This document shows positions 6,421 through 15,799 of a stretch of DNA of 39,519 nt, one piece after another (the first letter of the stretch is position 1; every line of letters begins with the position of its first letter). A model generated the notes under the pieces. It saw only the letters and a program-made list of their open reading frames with translations, was not told the DNA's origin and did no database searches. The position numbers and the translations under genes are program-made. This DNA comes from Planctomycetaceae bacterium (lineage in GTDB: Bacteria > Planctomycetota > Planctomycetia > Pirellulales > Thermoguttaceae), in NCBI GenBank assembly GCA_021372555.1, contig JAJFUI010000297.1, positions 1-39,519 of the forward strand, read 5' to 3'.

Positions 6421-8760
6421 TCAGGGCTCGATCAGATACGCCTGATCGCCGACGTTCACTAACACCGGCTCGTCGAAGACGAGGTACTGGGAGAGCGTGC
6501 GGCCGTGTTGTTCGGCGAGCTTGAAATACTCGTCGCTGAACTGCTTGATCCGCCGGGCATTGTCCATCTGCGACTTGCTCACTTGCGAATCGACCCACTG
6601 GTTGTTGCGGTGGTAAAACGTACGGTTGCCGATCTGGCGGATGTTGCGGCCGGCGTCGCTCAGTTCCCTTGTCGCGTCTTTGCCTGCCGACTGAACCGCG
6701 GGGCTGAGAGTGCCTTTGGCCGGGCGTCTGGCCATCGCGCTGGCAGTCGCACCGGCGCCGAACATGCCTGACGAGTCGCCGGGCGCAGTCGAGGCGGCAG
6801 GCGCGGCTTGCTGGGCGTTTTGCAGGCCTCCCTTCATTCGCCGCTGGGCGAAGCCTAGTTCGCCTTCGGCGGCTTTGAGCGATTCCAACCTTCCGCCGGC
6901 GCGGGCCGCGTTACCGGCGAAGTCGTGGATGCTTACGCCCTCATCGGCCATGAAGGAGGTGTAGGGGGTGAGAATGCCGTGTCGGGTGGCCAGCTCGACC
7001 AGCTCGGTAATCAACTCTTGGTTCTTGCCCTTGAGGTCCAATTCGTCGAGGATCTCGCCCACGCGACGGATCGCCCAAAGTTTCTCGACGAAGGCGAAGC
7101 TCTCGTCACGGCTCTTATCGACCAACGTTGCTGGAAAGCCGAGCGTCTGCTGTTTGTCGCCCACCATGCCCTGGACGACCACTTTGGCCGTGCCCGATGT
7201 CCGATAGCGGCCCACCAGCACGAGTTGCTCGCCGGCGAACAGGTCGAAGGAGTCCTTGGGATAGACGCGGTTGATGCGTGGGGCAGGTTGGTAACCTGCC
7301 GATGGCGTTTCGAAGACAAATTGCAGCCGGACGTTTGTCATCACGGGCGACTCGATCCGGTTATAGAGCCGGCTGACGCGGTCCTCGATATTCTCGTTGG
7401 GGCGGACGTATTCGCTCTGGCCGTAGTTCTCGCGAACCAGCTTGTCGAGCAGCCGGCTGTTGAGGTCGTAGCCGACGCCAAAGGCGAACAGTCGGGCGTG
7501 CATGCGGTTCAACGCCTTGGCGTTGGCCACGATTTTCATCTCGTTCGTCTCGCCGGAAGTGGGCAGCCCATCGGTGAGAAAGACGACGTAGTTGGGGCGC
7601 TTGGCGTCCTGCACCTGACTGAGCGCGGTCCGCATTGCGGCGTCGATGTCGGTGGTGCCGCCGGCATAAAGGCCGTCGACGAAAGCCAGCGCGGCGTTGC
7701 GCGTCTGTTCGTCGAATCGCTGGAGTTCGGGCCGAAACGCCTCGACGGTCGAGTCGTACGCGATAATGTTGAACAGATCGCCAGGGCGAAGGTTGTTCAG
7801 CACATATTTCAACGCTCCGCGGACCTGCTCGATTTTCTCGCCGCTCATGCTGCCCGAGCGGTCGATGACGAAGATCACCGTTTTGCTGGGCGGAGATCGG
7901 TCGGCTGCCTTAATTTCGGGGCTGGCCAATAGCAGGAAGTAACCGTCTTGGCTGGCGTCGGGCCGGTAGCTCAACACCCTGGTGCTAAGGCGGCCCTTGC
8001 CGAGGCCGTAGAAGAGCCGGAAGTCGCCGGCCGGAAGTTCGTTGCGGCTGGTGAACGTGACGACCGCGTGGCGCTCGTCCGGCCGCTTGATTTCGACGGC
8101 ATGCGTCGGACTGTAGACGTTCTTGATCTCGTCTTGGCTCTCGATCGAAAGGCGGATCGACAAAGTCTCGGGCGCCTCGGCCGTGTATCGGGCCGTGCTC
8201 AGCGGAAAGAGGAAGTCGGTCAGGCCGCCTACGTTGCGGCAGAGCTGTGAGTAGCGCAGCGAGACGGTGCGACTGGCCCCAGGCGGCACCGGGAAGACGT
8301 TCGTGCGGAACAGGCCGGTTCCCATCCACTCGAGCAACGCCGGGTCGCGATTCCGCCGCACAATTTCCTCGTACATTCGGCGAGCGTCGGCTGCTTTGAG
8401 CAGTTGGGCCGGAAATTCGCGGCCGTCGATCATCAGCGTCATTTGCGAGATTGCCCCGTCGTAGGGAAGCGGAAAGACGAACGCGACCTCCAGCGGCTGG
8501 CTGCCGTTGTTGACGAACGTCTGCGACACCTGGACCTCGGCCACCTGATCGATCAGCCGGGCCTGAACGTCCAATGTCTTAATTCTGTAGCTGGCAGTCG
8601 GTGTGATTGGCGATACGGGTCGGCCGGGCCATATCGTGATCGGCCGGGGCAGCCGCACCGACTGGTTGGGATTGTCGACGATCAGCAATCCTTGGGCAGC
8701 CCCAACGGCCGGCATTACGAAAGCCAGCAGGGCGGCAGTACAGAAGGCCAGGCGGCACAT
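6421..8760 (-). CDS. VIT and von Willebrand factor A domain protein, secreted
   Basis: A 779-residue protein. I start it at ATG 8760 rather than further upstream because AGGAGA lies 8-10 nt before it and a signal peptide follows at once (LAFCTAALLAFVMPAVGAAQG). Residues of about 50-155 form a VIT domain: VSQTFVNNG, then VFPLPYDGAI and FPVPPG, as in inter-alpha-trypsin inhibitor heavy chains. Residues of about 288-455 are a VWA domain with an intact metal-ion site (DRSGSMS, later TDGLPTSGE). The C-terminal third has a helical region, an Ala/Ser-rich linker and a conserved-looking end (NNQWVDSQV). Such proteins are frequent in planctomycetes and are thought to act outside the cytoplasm in binding or assembly. 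The partner is unknown. Confidence 0.88.
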   Translation of the reverse strand: MCRLAFCTAALLAFVMPAVGAAQGLLIVDNPNQSVRLPRPITIWPGRPVSPITPTASYRIKTLDVQARLIDQVAEVQVSQTFVNNGSQPLEVAFVFPLPYDGAISQMTLMIDGREFPAQLLKAADARRMYEEIVRRNRDPALLEWMGTGLFRTNVFPVPPGASRTVSLRYSQLCRNVGGLTDFLFPLSTARYTAEAPETLSIRLSIESQDEIKNVYSPTHAVEIKRPDERHAVVTFTSRNELPAGDFRLFYGLGKGRLSTRVLSYRPDASQDGYFLLLASPEIKAADRSPPSKTVIFVIDRSGSMSGEKIEQVRGALKYVLNNLRPGDLFNIIAYDSTVEAFRPELQRFDEQTRNAALAFVDGLYAGGTTDIDAAMRTALSQVQDAKRPNYVVFLTDGLPTSGETNEMKIVANAKALNRMHARLFAFGVGYDLNSRLLDKLVRENYGQSEYVRPNENIEDRVSRLYNRIESPVMTNVRLQFVFETPSAGYQPAPRINRVYPKDSFDLFAGEQLVLVGRYRTSGTAKVVVQGMVGDKQQTLGFPATLVDKSRDESFAFVEKLWAIRRVGEILDELDLKGKNQELITELVELATRHGILTPYTSFMADEGVSIHDFAGNAARAGGRLESLKAAEGELGFAQRRMKGGLQNAQQAAPAASTAPGDSSGMFGAGATASAMARRPAKGTLSPAVQSAGKDATRELSDAGRNIRQIGNRTFYHRNNQWVDSQVSKSQMDNARRIKQFSDEYFKLAEQHGRTLSQYLVFDEPVLVNVGDQAYLIEP

Positions 8761-8963
8761 GTTTTCTTTCTCCTCATTCGCGTCGGACTTCGGGGGAGAC
8801 TGGTCGCCTTGTGGGCGATCACAGAAGCTTGGATGACGGTAAGGCAAGAAAGGTTCCAGCGGGACGGCAAAATGACAAACGCGTGGTCGGTCAATCGTGG
8901 CCGGAAAAGCTGGAAGGCTGGGCAAAATGTCCAGCAGTCGACTTCGCGATATTCCGCGTTGGT

Positions 8964-8991
8964 TTGACGATGCGGACGTAACCGCTATTAT
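8964..8991 (+). promoter_or_regulatory. Sigma-70 type promoter
   Basis: TTGACG (8964-8969), a 16-bp spacer and TATTAT (8986-8991). It would start a transcript near 8998 with a leader of about 165 nt before the ACT-domain gene at 9166. The leader includes a perfect hairpin cgcgag-aatg-ctcgcg (about 9078-9093). The gap 8761-9165 holds nothing else I can support. Confidence 0.5.
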
Positions 8992-9165
8992 CGTTTACAG
9001 ATGCTTCTGCGAACGCTTCGAGTTCGAACGTCTCTCGGCAGCCGAATCGCGGCGAGCGGGGGGACTGGGCGAATCGACGCGAGAATGCTCGCGCCAGGGA
9101 AGCCCACTTCTAAGCTTTTCATGTCGGAGGAGAACCCTTATCGATTCGACGAAAGGACGACCAAG

Positions 9166-9615
9166 ATGCAAACGGCCAAGCAGCTGTCGGTTTCGTTGGT
9201 CAACAAGCCGGGACGACTTGCTGATGTGTTGGTTGCGCTGAACAAAGGAAAAGTGAATCTGAAGGCGCTGGTGGTTCTGGATGCTGGGGAACGAGGCTCA
9301 GTCAGATTTGTGCCTGACGACGTAGAGGCCGCCAAGGGTGTTCTGGACAGGATTGGGGTCAGGTACGATACCGCAGACGTTCTGACAGTGGATATCTCAA
9401 GGCAGCCAGGAGGTTTTCGCCACACGTGCGAGCGTCTGGCCGCGGAACACCTCAACATCGACTACGCCTATTGCGCGATGGCCGGCGGCCGGCAAGGTGC
9501 GGCACTGGCAGTCATCAAGGTCAACGACTTGGCCAAGGCCCAACGAGTGCTGAGCGAGAACGAGGCCACCAAGAAAAGGATAACGTTCCGCAGACCAATT
9601 CTGTCGCCCTGGTAA
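9166..9615 (+). CDS. ACT-domain protein, probable amino-acid-sensing regulator
   Basis: A 149-residue protein made of two ACT-like halves. The first (residues 5-65) begins SVSLVNKPGRLADVLVALNKGKVNLKAL, the classic ACT strand-loop-helix in which the NKPGRL turn binds an amino acid at a dimer interface. The second begins around residue 75 (ADVLTVDISRQPGGFRHTCERL) with the same pattern. There is no catalytic domain, so it probably senses a ligand or modulates an enzyme. I choose ATG 9166 because GAAAGGA is 8-14 nt upstream and the ACT fold begins directly after it. Longer in-frame starts from 9001 would add basic, low-complexity residues. A promoter lies at 8964-8991. The ligand is not deducible here. 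Confidence 0.75.
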   Translation: MQTAKQLSVSLVNKPGRLADVLVALNKGKVNLKALVVLDAGERGSVRFVPDDVEAAKGVLDRIGVRYDTADVLTVDISRQPGGFRHTCERLAAEHLNIDYAYCAMAGGRQGAALAVIKVNDLAKAQRVLSENEATKKRITFRRPILSPW

Positions 9616-9745
9616 GATGGGTGGCCGGTGCGAGGTGGTTAGTCTACGCGAAGGGCGACTTGGCCTTGCCCTATCATGCGATTCCTGGGAGACTGCGACC
9701 TGAACTTGTCGCTGGAGTGCCGGCCTTTTCTGAGGAACCGCGGGG

Positions 9746-10408
9746 ATGGCAATGCGTGGAACGGTTGCGGCGGCGGCGATAGCGCTACTCCTCGGCAGTT
9801 GCAACGCTGGTCCCGAGTACAACGCTTCGACCGACTACTTCGGGCAGAATGCGACGCAGCCGGCGGTCGTGCACAACAATCCGGCCTTCATTCCCGTGGC
9901 TGATCCGCAGTGCGCATGGGAGACCACCGTCGGCGTGCTAAGCGATTACTTCCGGGTCGAACGCGAAGAGCCGGTTCGCCGAGTGGGCGACACGCTTATC
10001 GAGGGACGCATCAGGACGTTCCCGGAGGTCAGCTCGACGGTATTCGAGCCCTGGCGCCATGACACAGCGGACCCGGAGCAGCGGACCGAGAACACGTTGC
10101 AGACAATGCGTCGTTGGGCCGTGGTTCGAGTGGTGCCGGCTCAGGGCGGGCACTGGGTCGACGTGTCGGTGTTCAAGGAGCTGGAGGACCTGGTCCGGCC
10201 AGAGCATGCTACGGCGGGCACCGCCACATTTCGGTATGACAGCTCCTTGGTGGGAATCGTCAATCCGGTCGTTGGCGAGCCGACGACGAAGGGCTGGATC
10301 GCTCAGGGCCGCGACGCTTCGCTGGAACAGCGCATCATCGCCGACCTCGTAAGCCGTTGCGGACAACCTGCTGCGCCGCAGACAGCGATGCGCGGACAGG
10401 ACAAGTGA
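9746..10408 (+). CDS. Hypothetical lipoprotein
   Basis: A 220-residue protein with a clear lipoprotein signal: GTVAAAAIALLLGSC with lipobox LGSC at about residue 19. The mature part opens with an Asn/Tyr-rich linker, then a mixed alpha/beta domain (WETTVGVLSDYFRVEREEPVRRVGDTLIEGRIRTFP, about residues 58-93). Later comes a VVRVVPAQGGHWVDVSVFKELEDL segment that looks like paired strands. I recall similar lipoproteins in planctomycetes, but none with a known role. The start is ATG 9746; a second ATG two codons on is possible. It converges with the histidine kinase gene; the 46 bp between contain a perfect 12-bp palindrome ccggacgtccgg at 10432-10443. Confidence 0.7.
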   Translation: MAMRGTVAAAAIALLLGSCNAGPEYNASTDYFGQNATQPAVVHNNPAFIPVADPQCAWETTVGVLSDYFRVEREEPVRRVGDTLIEGRIRTFPEVSSTVFEPWRHDTADPEQRTENTLQTMRRWAVVRVVPAQGGHWVDVSVFKELEDLVRPEHATAGTATFRYDSSLVGIVNPVVGEPTTKGWIAQGRDASLEQRIIADLVSRCGQPAAPQTAMRGQDK

Positions 10409-10454
10409 CGCAGGGCCGATCGACAGCCGCTCCGGACGTCCGGGGCCGGATCCT

Positions 10455-11303
10455 CTAGCGACCGGTCGGACTCACCACCGGCTGTCCAAACGGAGTGGCC
10501 GCAACCGGGGCGAAGGGCGCAACGGTTGGGCTCTTCGGCGCTGGCTTCGCGGCGACCGGCAACTTGAGTGTGAATGCCGTCCCCTTGCCTACTGTGCTGT
10601 CGACGCGGATGCGTCCGTGATGTGCCTCGATGATGTCGCGACACATCGACAGGCCGAGGCCGGTGCCGCCTTTGCCGCTGGCGTCGGGACCTTTCTTCGT
10701 GGTGTAGAAGGACTCGAAGATTCGCGGCAGTTTGTCGGCCGGGATTCCGCAGCCGCTGTCGCGAATCACCAGGTCGACCATGTTGTTCTCCGCATCGTGA
10801 AGCAGCCGAACCCAGAGTCGGCCGCCGTTCGGCATCGCCTGGCGAGCGTTAATCAGCAGGTTGAGCAAGACCTGTTGAATTTGGTTGCCGTTGACGTTAG
10901 CCGACGGAATCGGCTGATAGCTTCGCTCGACGACGACGCGATATTTATTCATTTCGCGTTCCAAAAGCAGCAACGTGTCGTCGACCAGCTTGACTAGGTC
11001 TGTTGGTTCCTGGGCCGCCGTGCGGTTGCGGGCCATGCCAAGAACGGTGTTGGTGATTGTGGCCGCGCGATTGGCCGAGGCGAGTATTTTTTCGAAGCAC
11101 TTGTCACGCGTGGGGGCGTCTTTGTGCCGCATGCCCATCTTGGCATAGTTGAGGATCGTCATCAGCACGTTGTTGAACTCGTGGGTCGTCGTGCTGACTA
11201 ATTCTCCGAGTGCGGTCAGACGCTGTGCCTGACCAAGTTGCTGCTTGAGAATCTCGACCTGCTGCTGGAGATCCAGCGAGCCCTCAACGCGATTGCTCGT
11301 CAC
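10455..11303 (-). CDS. Histidine kinase without sensor domain (NtrB-like core)
   Basis: A 282-residue cytoplasmic kinase. A short coiled-coil lead (residues 10-30) is followed by the dimerisation/phosphoacceptor domain with H41 in the sequence THEFNN. The ATPase domain follows with all boxes: N-box (NLLINARQAM), G1 (DSGCGIP), F-box (FESFYTTK) and G2 (GTGLGLSM). The H-box (HEFNN) resembles NtrB-type kinases. There is no transmembrane, PAS or HAMP region, and no response regulator gene nearby. Sensing must therefore come from a partner protein, or the signal is intracellular. The Pro/Ala-rich tail (about 30 residues) is low complexity. Translation starts at GTG 11303 with GGGAG 6-7 nt upstream. 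The convergent neighbour is unrelated. Confidence 0.88.
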   Translation of the reverse strand: MTSNRVEGSLDLQQQVEILKQQLGQAQRLTALGELVSTTTHEFNNVLMTILNYAKMGMRHKDAPTRDKCFEKILASANRAATITNTVLGMARNRTAAQEPTDLVKLVDDTLLLLEREMNKYRVVVERSYQPIPSANVNGNQIQQVLLNLLINARQAMPNGGRLWVRLLHDAENNMVDLVIRDSGCGIPADKLPRIFESFYTTKKGPDASGKGGTGLGLSMCRDIIEAHHGRIRVDSTVGKGTAFTLKLPVAAKPAPKSPTVAPFAPVAATPFGQPVVSPTGR

Positions 11304-11556
11304 GGTTTGCTCCCATCTTGCTCAGACCGGCTAAAACCCAAGGTCGCTGGCAAAGTACCGCCGCGCCCTGGCTGCCCCATTCTTATCGCTCTTGCTGATC
11401 TTCCGCGCTTGCGTGTCTTAACTTCAAGCGGCGAAAGCAGTTATCCATTCGGCGGTATCGTCGAAGTCGGCTCCTCGACTGTAGCAGAAGCGGCTATAAT
11501 CGGCGTGTTCGTGGGAAAGCGGCTTCTTGCGGCGGCCACGCAGCGGAGGGCACGGA

Positions 11557-11814
11557 ATGCATACGGTGGAGTTGCTGGAGCACGCGATCGGAGCGGCAAA
11601 ACGGTTGGGCTACACGATTCGGCAAGACTGCCTGGCGGGTCGGGGCGGCAGTTGCGAGTTGAAGGGCCGCAAGTTGTTCTTTCTGGACCTGGATCTGGGG
11701 GCCGACGAACAACTTGAGCAAATTCTGGAGGTCCTTCGCGCCGAGCCGGAAATTGGAAAGCTGGAGATGCCGAAAGAGTTGCGCCAGGTTATCGGCATCT
11801 CGGAGATCGCGTAG
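11557..11814 (+). CDS. Small conserved-type protein, function unknown
   Basis: An 85-residue protein starting at ATG 11557, with GGAGGG 7 nt upstream. Other features are a helix (TVELLEHAIGAAKRLGYTIRQ), a cysteine-containing loop (CLAGRGGSC), a strand pair (KLFFLDLDLGADEQ) and a helix (LEQILEVLRA). The arrangement suggests a small alpha/beta fold. I recall such short proteins as widespread in Pirellulales with no assigned role. A TATAAT at 11495-11500 could be the -10 of its promoter; the -35 is unclear. It converges with nadD, whose stop codon is 2 bp away. No catalytic motif is visible. Confidence 0.65.
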   Translation: MHTVELLEHAIGAAKRLGYTIRQDCLAGRGGSCELKGRKLFFLDLDLGADEQLEQILEVLRAEPEIGKLEMPKELRQVIGISEIA

Positions 11815-11815
11815 C

Positions 11816-12430
11816 TTAGCACGGTGTGCGATAGAGACCGTGCGTATGGATGTATTCCTCGACGGCGCGGGGCACACGGTAACGAATGCTTTGGCCGAGC
11901 GACGCCCGGCGGCGGATGTCGGTGGCGCTGAGGCCGATTTCGGGCATCTCAACTCGATGCGAGCGGATTAGCTCGATCCGCTGGGGCGAGGCGACTGCAC
12001 GGAGACAATCGAAGTCGACGGGTTCGCAGCCTGCGCGGCAGACGGCGACTGGCAGCGCCAACTCGCAGATGCGGCCTGGCTCTCGCCAATGGGGCAGGTC
12101 GAGGAGCATGTCGGCGCCGAGCAACAAAAAGAGTTCGCGGCTGGGGTCTTCTTCGCGGAAGTGCGTCAACGAATCGACGGTGTAGTTGACGCCGCCGCGA
12201 TCGGCTTCGTAGCGGCAGACGGAAAAGCCTGGATTCCCGGCGACGGCCAACTCCAACATCTCGACGCGCTGCGGGGCGGGGGTCGGCTGCCGGTCTTGCT
12301 TATGCGGGGCGGTGGCGGTCGGTAGGAACCACACGGCATCGAGGCTGCACTGCTCCCGGCAGCACTCGGCTAAGAGCAAGTGCCCGATGTGGACCGGATC
12401 GAAGCTGCCGCCGAAAATGCCGAGTCGCAA
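11816..12430 (-). CDS. nadD: Nicotinate-nucleotide adenylyltransferase (NadD)
   Basis: A 204-residue enzyme that joins nicotinate mononucleotide and ATP into nicotinate adenine dinucleotide in NAD synthesis. The nucleotidyltransferase signature GSFDPVHIGHL is at residues 8-18, followed by the FLPTATAPHKQ loop. The late motif LSATDIRRRASLGQSIRYRVP is the family's SSTxIR ATP-binding region. The start is TTG 12430, fixed by the family's invariant opening (M-R-L-G-I-F-G-G). No ribosome-binding site precedes it, because the upstream bases are a GCCACTA heptamer array. thrC lies immediately upstream on the same strand, so nadD is probably translated from a thrC transcript or from a signal within the repeat. 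The enzyme motifs are intact. Confidence 0.93.
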   Translation of the reverse strand: MRLGIFGGSFDPVHIGHLLLAECCREQCSLDAVWFLPTATAPHKQDRQPTPAPQRVEMLELAVAGNPGFSVCRYEADRGGVNYTVDSLTHFREEDPSRELFLLLGADMLLDLPHWREPGRICELALPVAVCRAGCEPVDFDCLRAVASPQRIELIRSHRVEMPEIGLSATDIRRRASLGQSIRYRVPRAVEEYIHTHGLYRTPC

Positions 12431-12433
12431 GGG

Positions 12434-13887
<1,454 letters not shown>

Positions 13888-14569
13888 GGGCGTGGTGATC
13901 CTGACCGCTGGGGCCGCTGGTCGGTGAACGCATTTGAGAATCGGCTCTTTGCGCACGCCCCCTGGGGCAAGCCATTTTCGCGCACCGGCCGTTCTTGACG
14001 CAAGCCTTTGGAGCGGCGAGATTTGGGTTGTTGCTTACCGAATAGCCCGAAGGCAGGGGCACATGCACAATCGCCGCGCGGCGCCCTAAGGCGTTGGCCA
14101 AGGGTAGGTTGCGAATCTCGAATTGTCGAGCGGTGGCAACGCATGGCGTGAGCGCAATTCGATTCGGGCGTGGAGAGTCAACCACCAGAGGAGCTTTTCG
14201 GCTAACCGGCGCTCCAGGGTGCAGCTTTCGGCAGCGCAGGGAATGAGACTTTCGGATCATACTTCACCGCGTCGGCTGCCTTCAAGGGTTTTTTTGGCCG
14301 ACGGGGCGCCATCCGGACGGAGGTCGGGCGTCTGGTTTTTCATGCCGGCCAAGGCCACCGCAAGCTCCGCTTACAGTGACGGCGGGATTGGTCGTGAAGG
14401 CACGCCACGTTGGCTTGGCCGGGTGTCCAGCGGCGGTGGAATCGGCGATGCGTGCTGTGGTGGTCGGGAGGCGCAACGTCTTGCCGCTTGGTGGTTAACG
14501 GCGAAGGGAACGGAGGGCGGCGATGGGGGCGAGACCGCTTTTGGGTACCTCTCCTTGCGGGTGGGTCGT
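13888..14569. other. Gene-free spacer between divergent thrC and the DksA-type gene
   Basis: About 770 bp lie between thrC (-) and the zinc-finger gene at 14660 (+). Open frames exist on both strands, but their products are compositionally odd (Arg/Ser/Pro/Gly-rich), lack ribosome-binding sites and show no domain. I read them as chance frames in GC-rich DNA. A T-run (ggttttttt, about 14287-14295) lies without a clear hairpin. A good promoter sits at the right end. Confidence 0.5.
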
Positions 14570-14598
14570 TTGACAGTCGCGGGTGGCTGGTTTAGAAT
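14570..14598 (+). promoter_or_regulatory. Near-consensus sigma-70 promoter of the DksA-type gene
   Basis: TTGACA (14570-14575), a 17-bp spacer and TAGAAT (14593-14598). A start near 14606 gives a leader of about 54 nt before the ATG at 14660. This is the best housekeeping-type promoter in the window and probably drives the zinc-finger gene and lspA. Confidence 0.75.
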
Positions 14599-14659
14599 CA
14601 GAAGTCTATAGGGGTCGGAATCCCAGCTAACTGGAGCAAGCCCACGCGGAGAAGGTGCG

Positions 14660-15037
14660 ATGAAGAACAAGCCGGAACTGCAGGTTTACAAGGACCAGCT
14701 TCTGATGCTGCGAGCGCGACTCCGCGGCGACGTCAACCGAATGGCGGATGCCGCATTGAGGAAGAGCCGCAGCGAGGCTAACGGCGACTTGTCGAGCATG
14801 CCCATCCACATGGCCGACATCGGCAGCGACAACTTCGAGCAAGAGTTTACGCTCAGCCTGATGGAAAATGACGGGGGAACGTTGTCGCAGATCGAGGCGT
14901 CGCTGGAACGCATCGAAGAGGGGACCTACGGCCAGTGTGAGGAATGCGGGTTGAAGATCCCCAAGAGCCGGTTAAACGCCATCCCCTATGCGACCCTTTG
15001 CGTGCGTTGTGCCCAACAGCAGGAGCAGGTAGGGTAG
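14660..15037 (+). CDS. DksA/TraR-family zinc finger protein
   Basis: A 125-residue protein of the DksA/TraR family. A helical coiled-coil N-terminal part (residues 5-80) leads to the four-cysteine zinc finger: CEECG at about 94, then RLNAIPYATLCVRC ending at about 116. DksA-like proteins enter the RNA polymerase secondary channel and work with ppGpp. The true DksA tip aspartates cannot be assigned with certainty here, so I leave the gene unnamed. Many bacteria carry several such paralogues. It is preceded by a strong promoter and followed 138 nt later by lspA on the same strand, a pairing I recall from several phyla. Confidence 0.87.
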   Translation: MKNKPELQVYKDQLLMLRARLRGDVNRMADAALRKSRSEANGDLSSMPIHMADIGSDNFEQEFTLSLMENDGGTLSQIEASLERIEEGTYGQCEECGLKIPKSRLNAIPYATLCVRCAQQQEQVG

Positions 15038-15175
15038 GTAGACGGCGGGGACGGGAACACCCGGGATTCTGCGAAACGGCCATTTTGCCTTTTTCGACGA
15101 CCTGGGACCGCCGCGTTAAGGACGGCGTCGAGTTCGCTTCTCCGAGCCAGGCACCGAGCAGCAGGAAGCACGGTA

Positions 15176-15730
15176 TTGAAACTGAGGGTTCCGCTCAGCC
15201 GTTATCTGGTGTTCTTTGCGATCGCGCTCGGGGCATGCGCGGCGGATCTTTTGACCAAGCGTTTGGCGTTCGAGCGGCTTGGGCCGCCGGGCGGCGAGAC
15301 GTGGTGGCTCTGGGAAAATCTCTTCGGCTTTCAAACGAGCCTAAACCGCGGGGCGCTGTTCGGGATGGCCCAGGGGTTGTGGCCCGTCTTCTCGGTACTG
15401 TCGTTTGCCGCGGCGGTGGGCATCGTGGTTTGGCTTTTCTGGTTCCGGGCTGCGCGGGATTGGCTGTTGACGGTGGCGCTCGGATTGATCACCGCAGGTA
15501 TCCTGGGCAATCTTTACGACCGGTTGGCGCTGCACGGGTTCAGGTGGCACGATGGCGCGCCGGCACATGCGGTGCGGGACTTTATCGTCATGTGCCAGGT
15601 TGGCGAGTGGCATTGGCCGAACTACAACCTGGCAGACGCGTCGTTGGTTTGCGGCGCGGCGCTGCTGATTTGCCAAGCGTTCTTCACGAAGCCAGCGACG
15701 ACAGCGCTCGAGTCTCGGGCTGAATCGTAG
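15176..15730 (+). CDS. lspA: Lipoprotein signal peptidase (signal peptidase II)
   Basis: A 184-residue inner-membrane aspartyl protease that removes the signal peptide from diacylated prolipoproteins. The conserved blocks are all visible: DLLTKR in helix 1, NRGALFG, GILGNLYDRL with the first catalytic aspartate, VRDFI, and NYNLADASLVCG with the second. Four membrane segments are evident. The start is TTG 15176, preceded by AGGAAG 8-10 nt upstream; no ATG fits before helix 1. The loop between VRDFI and NYNLAD is slightly longer than in E. coli. The substrates in this window would include the lipobox proteins at 3257, 9746 and 19231. Confidence 0.93.
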   Translation: MKLRVPLSRYLVFFAIALGACAADLLTKRLAFERLGPPGGETWWLWENLFGFQTSLNRGALFGMAQGLWPVFSVLSFAAAVGIVVWLFWFRAARDWLLTVALGLITAGILGNLYDRLALHGFRWHDGAPAHAVRDFIVMCQVGEWHWPNYNLADASLVCGAALLICQAFFTKPATTALESRAES

Positions 15731-15799
15731 GGCGTGCACTCGCACGATTCGCTTCATTCTTCAGATCACCGCGGACAACGCGCGGCTACCAGCGTGATC

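Noticed and set aside
6925-7932. 1-kb + strand frame opposite the VIT/VWA gene
   Set aside because: It lies wholly inside a recognisable - strand domain gene; the composition is typical of a GC-rich shadow frame.
9000-9165. Cobalamin or c-di-GMP riboswitch in the leader of the ACT-domain gene
   Set aside because: I tried to fit the conserved boxes of both classes and did not find them in order.
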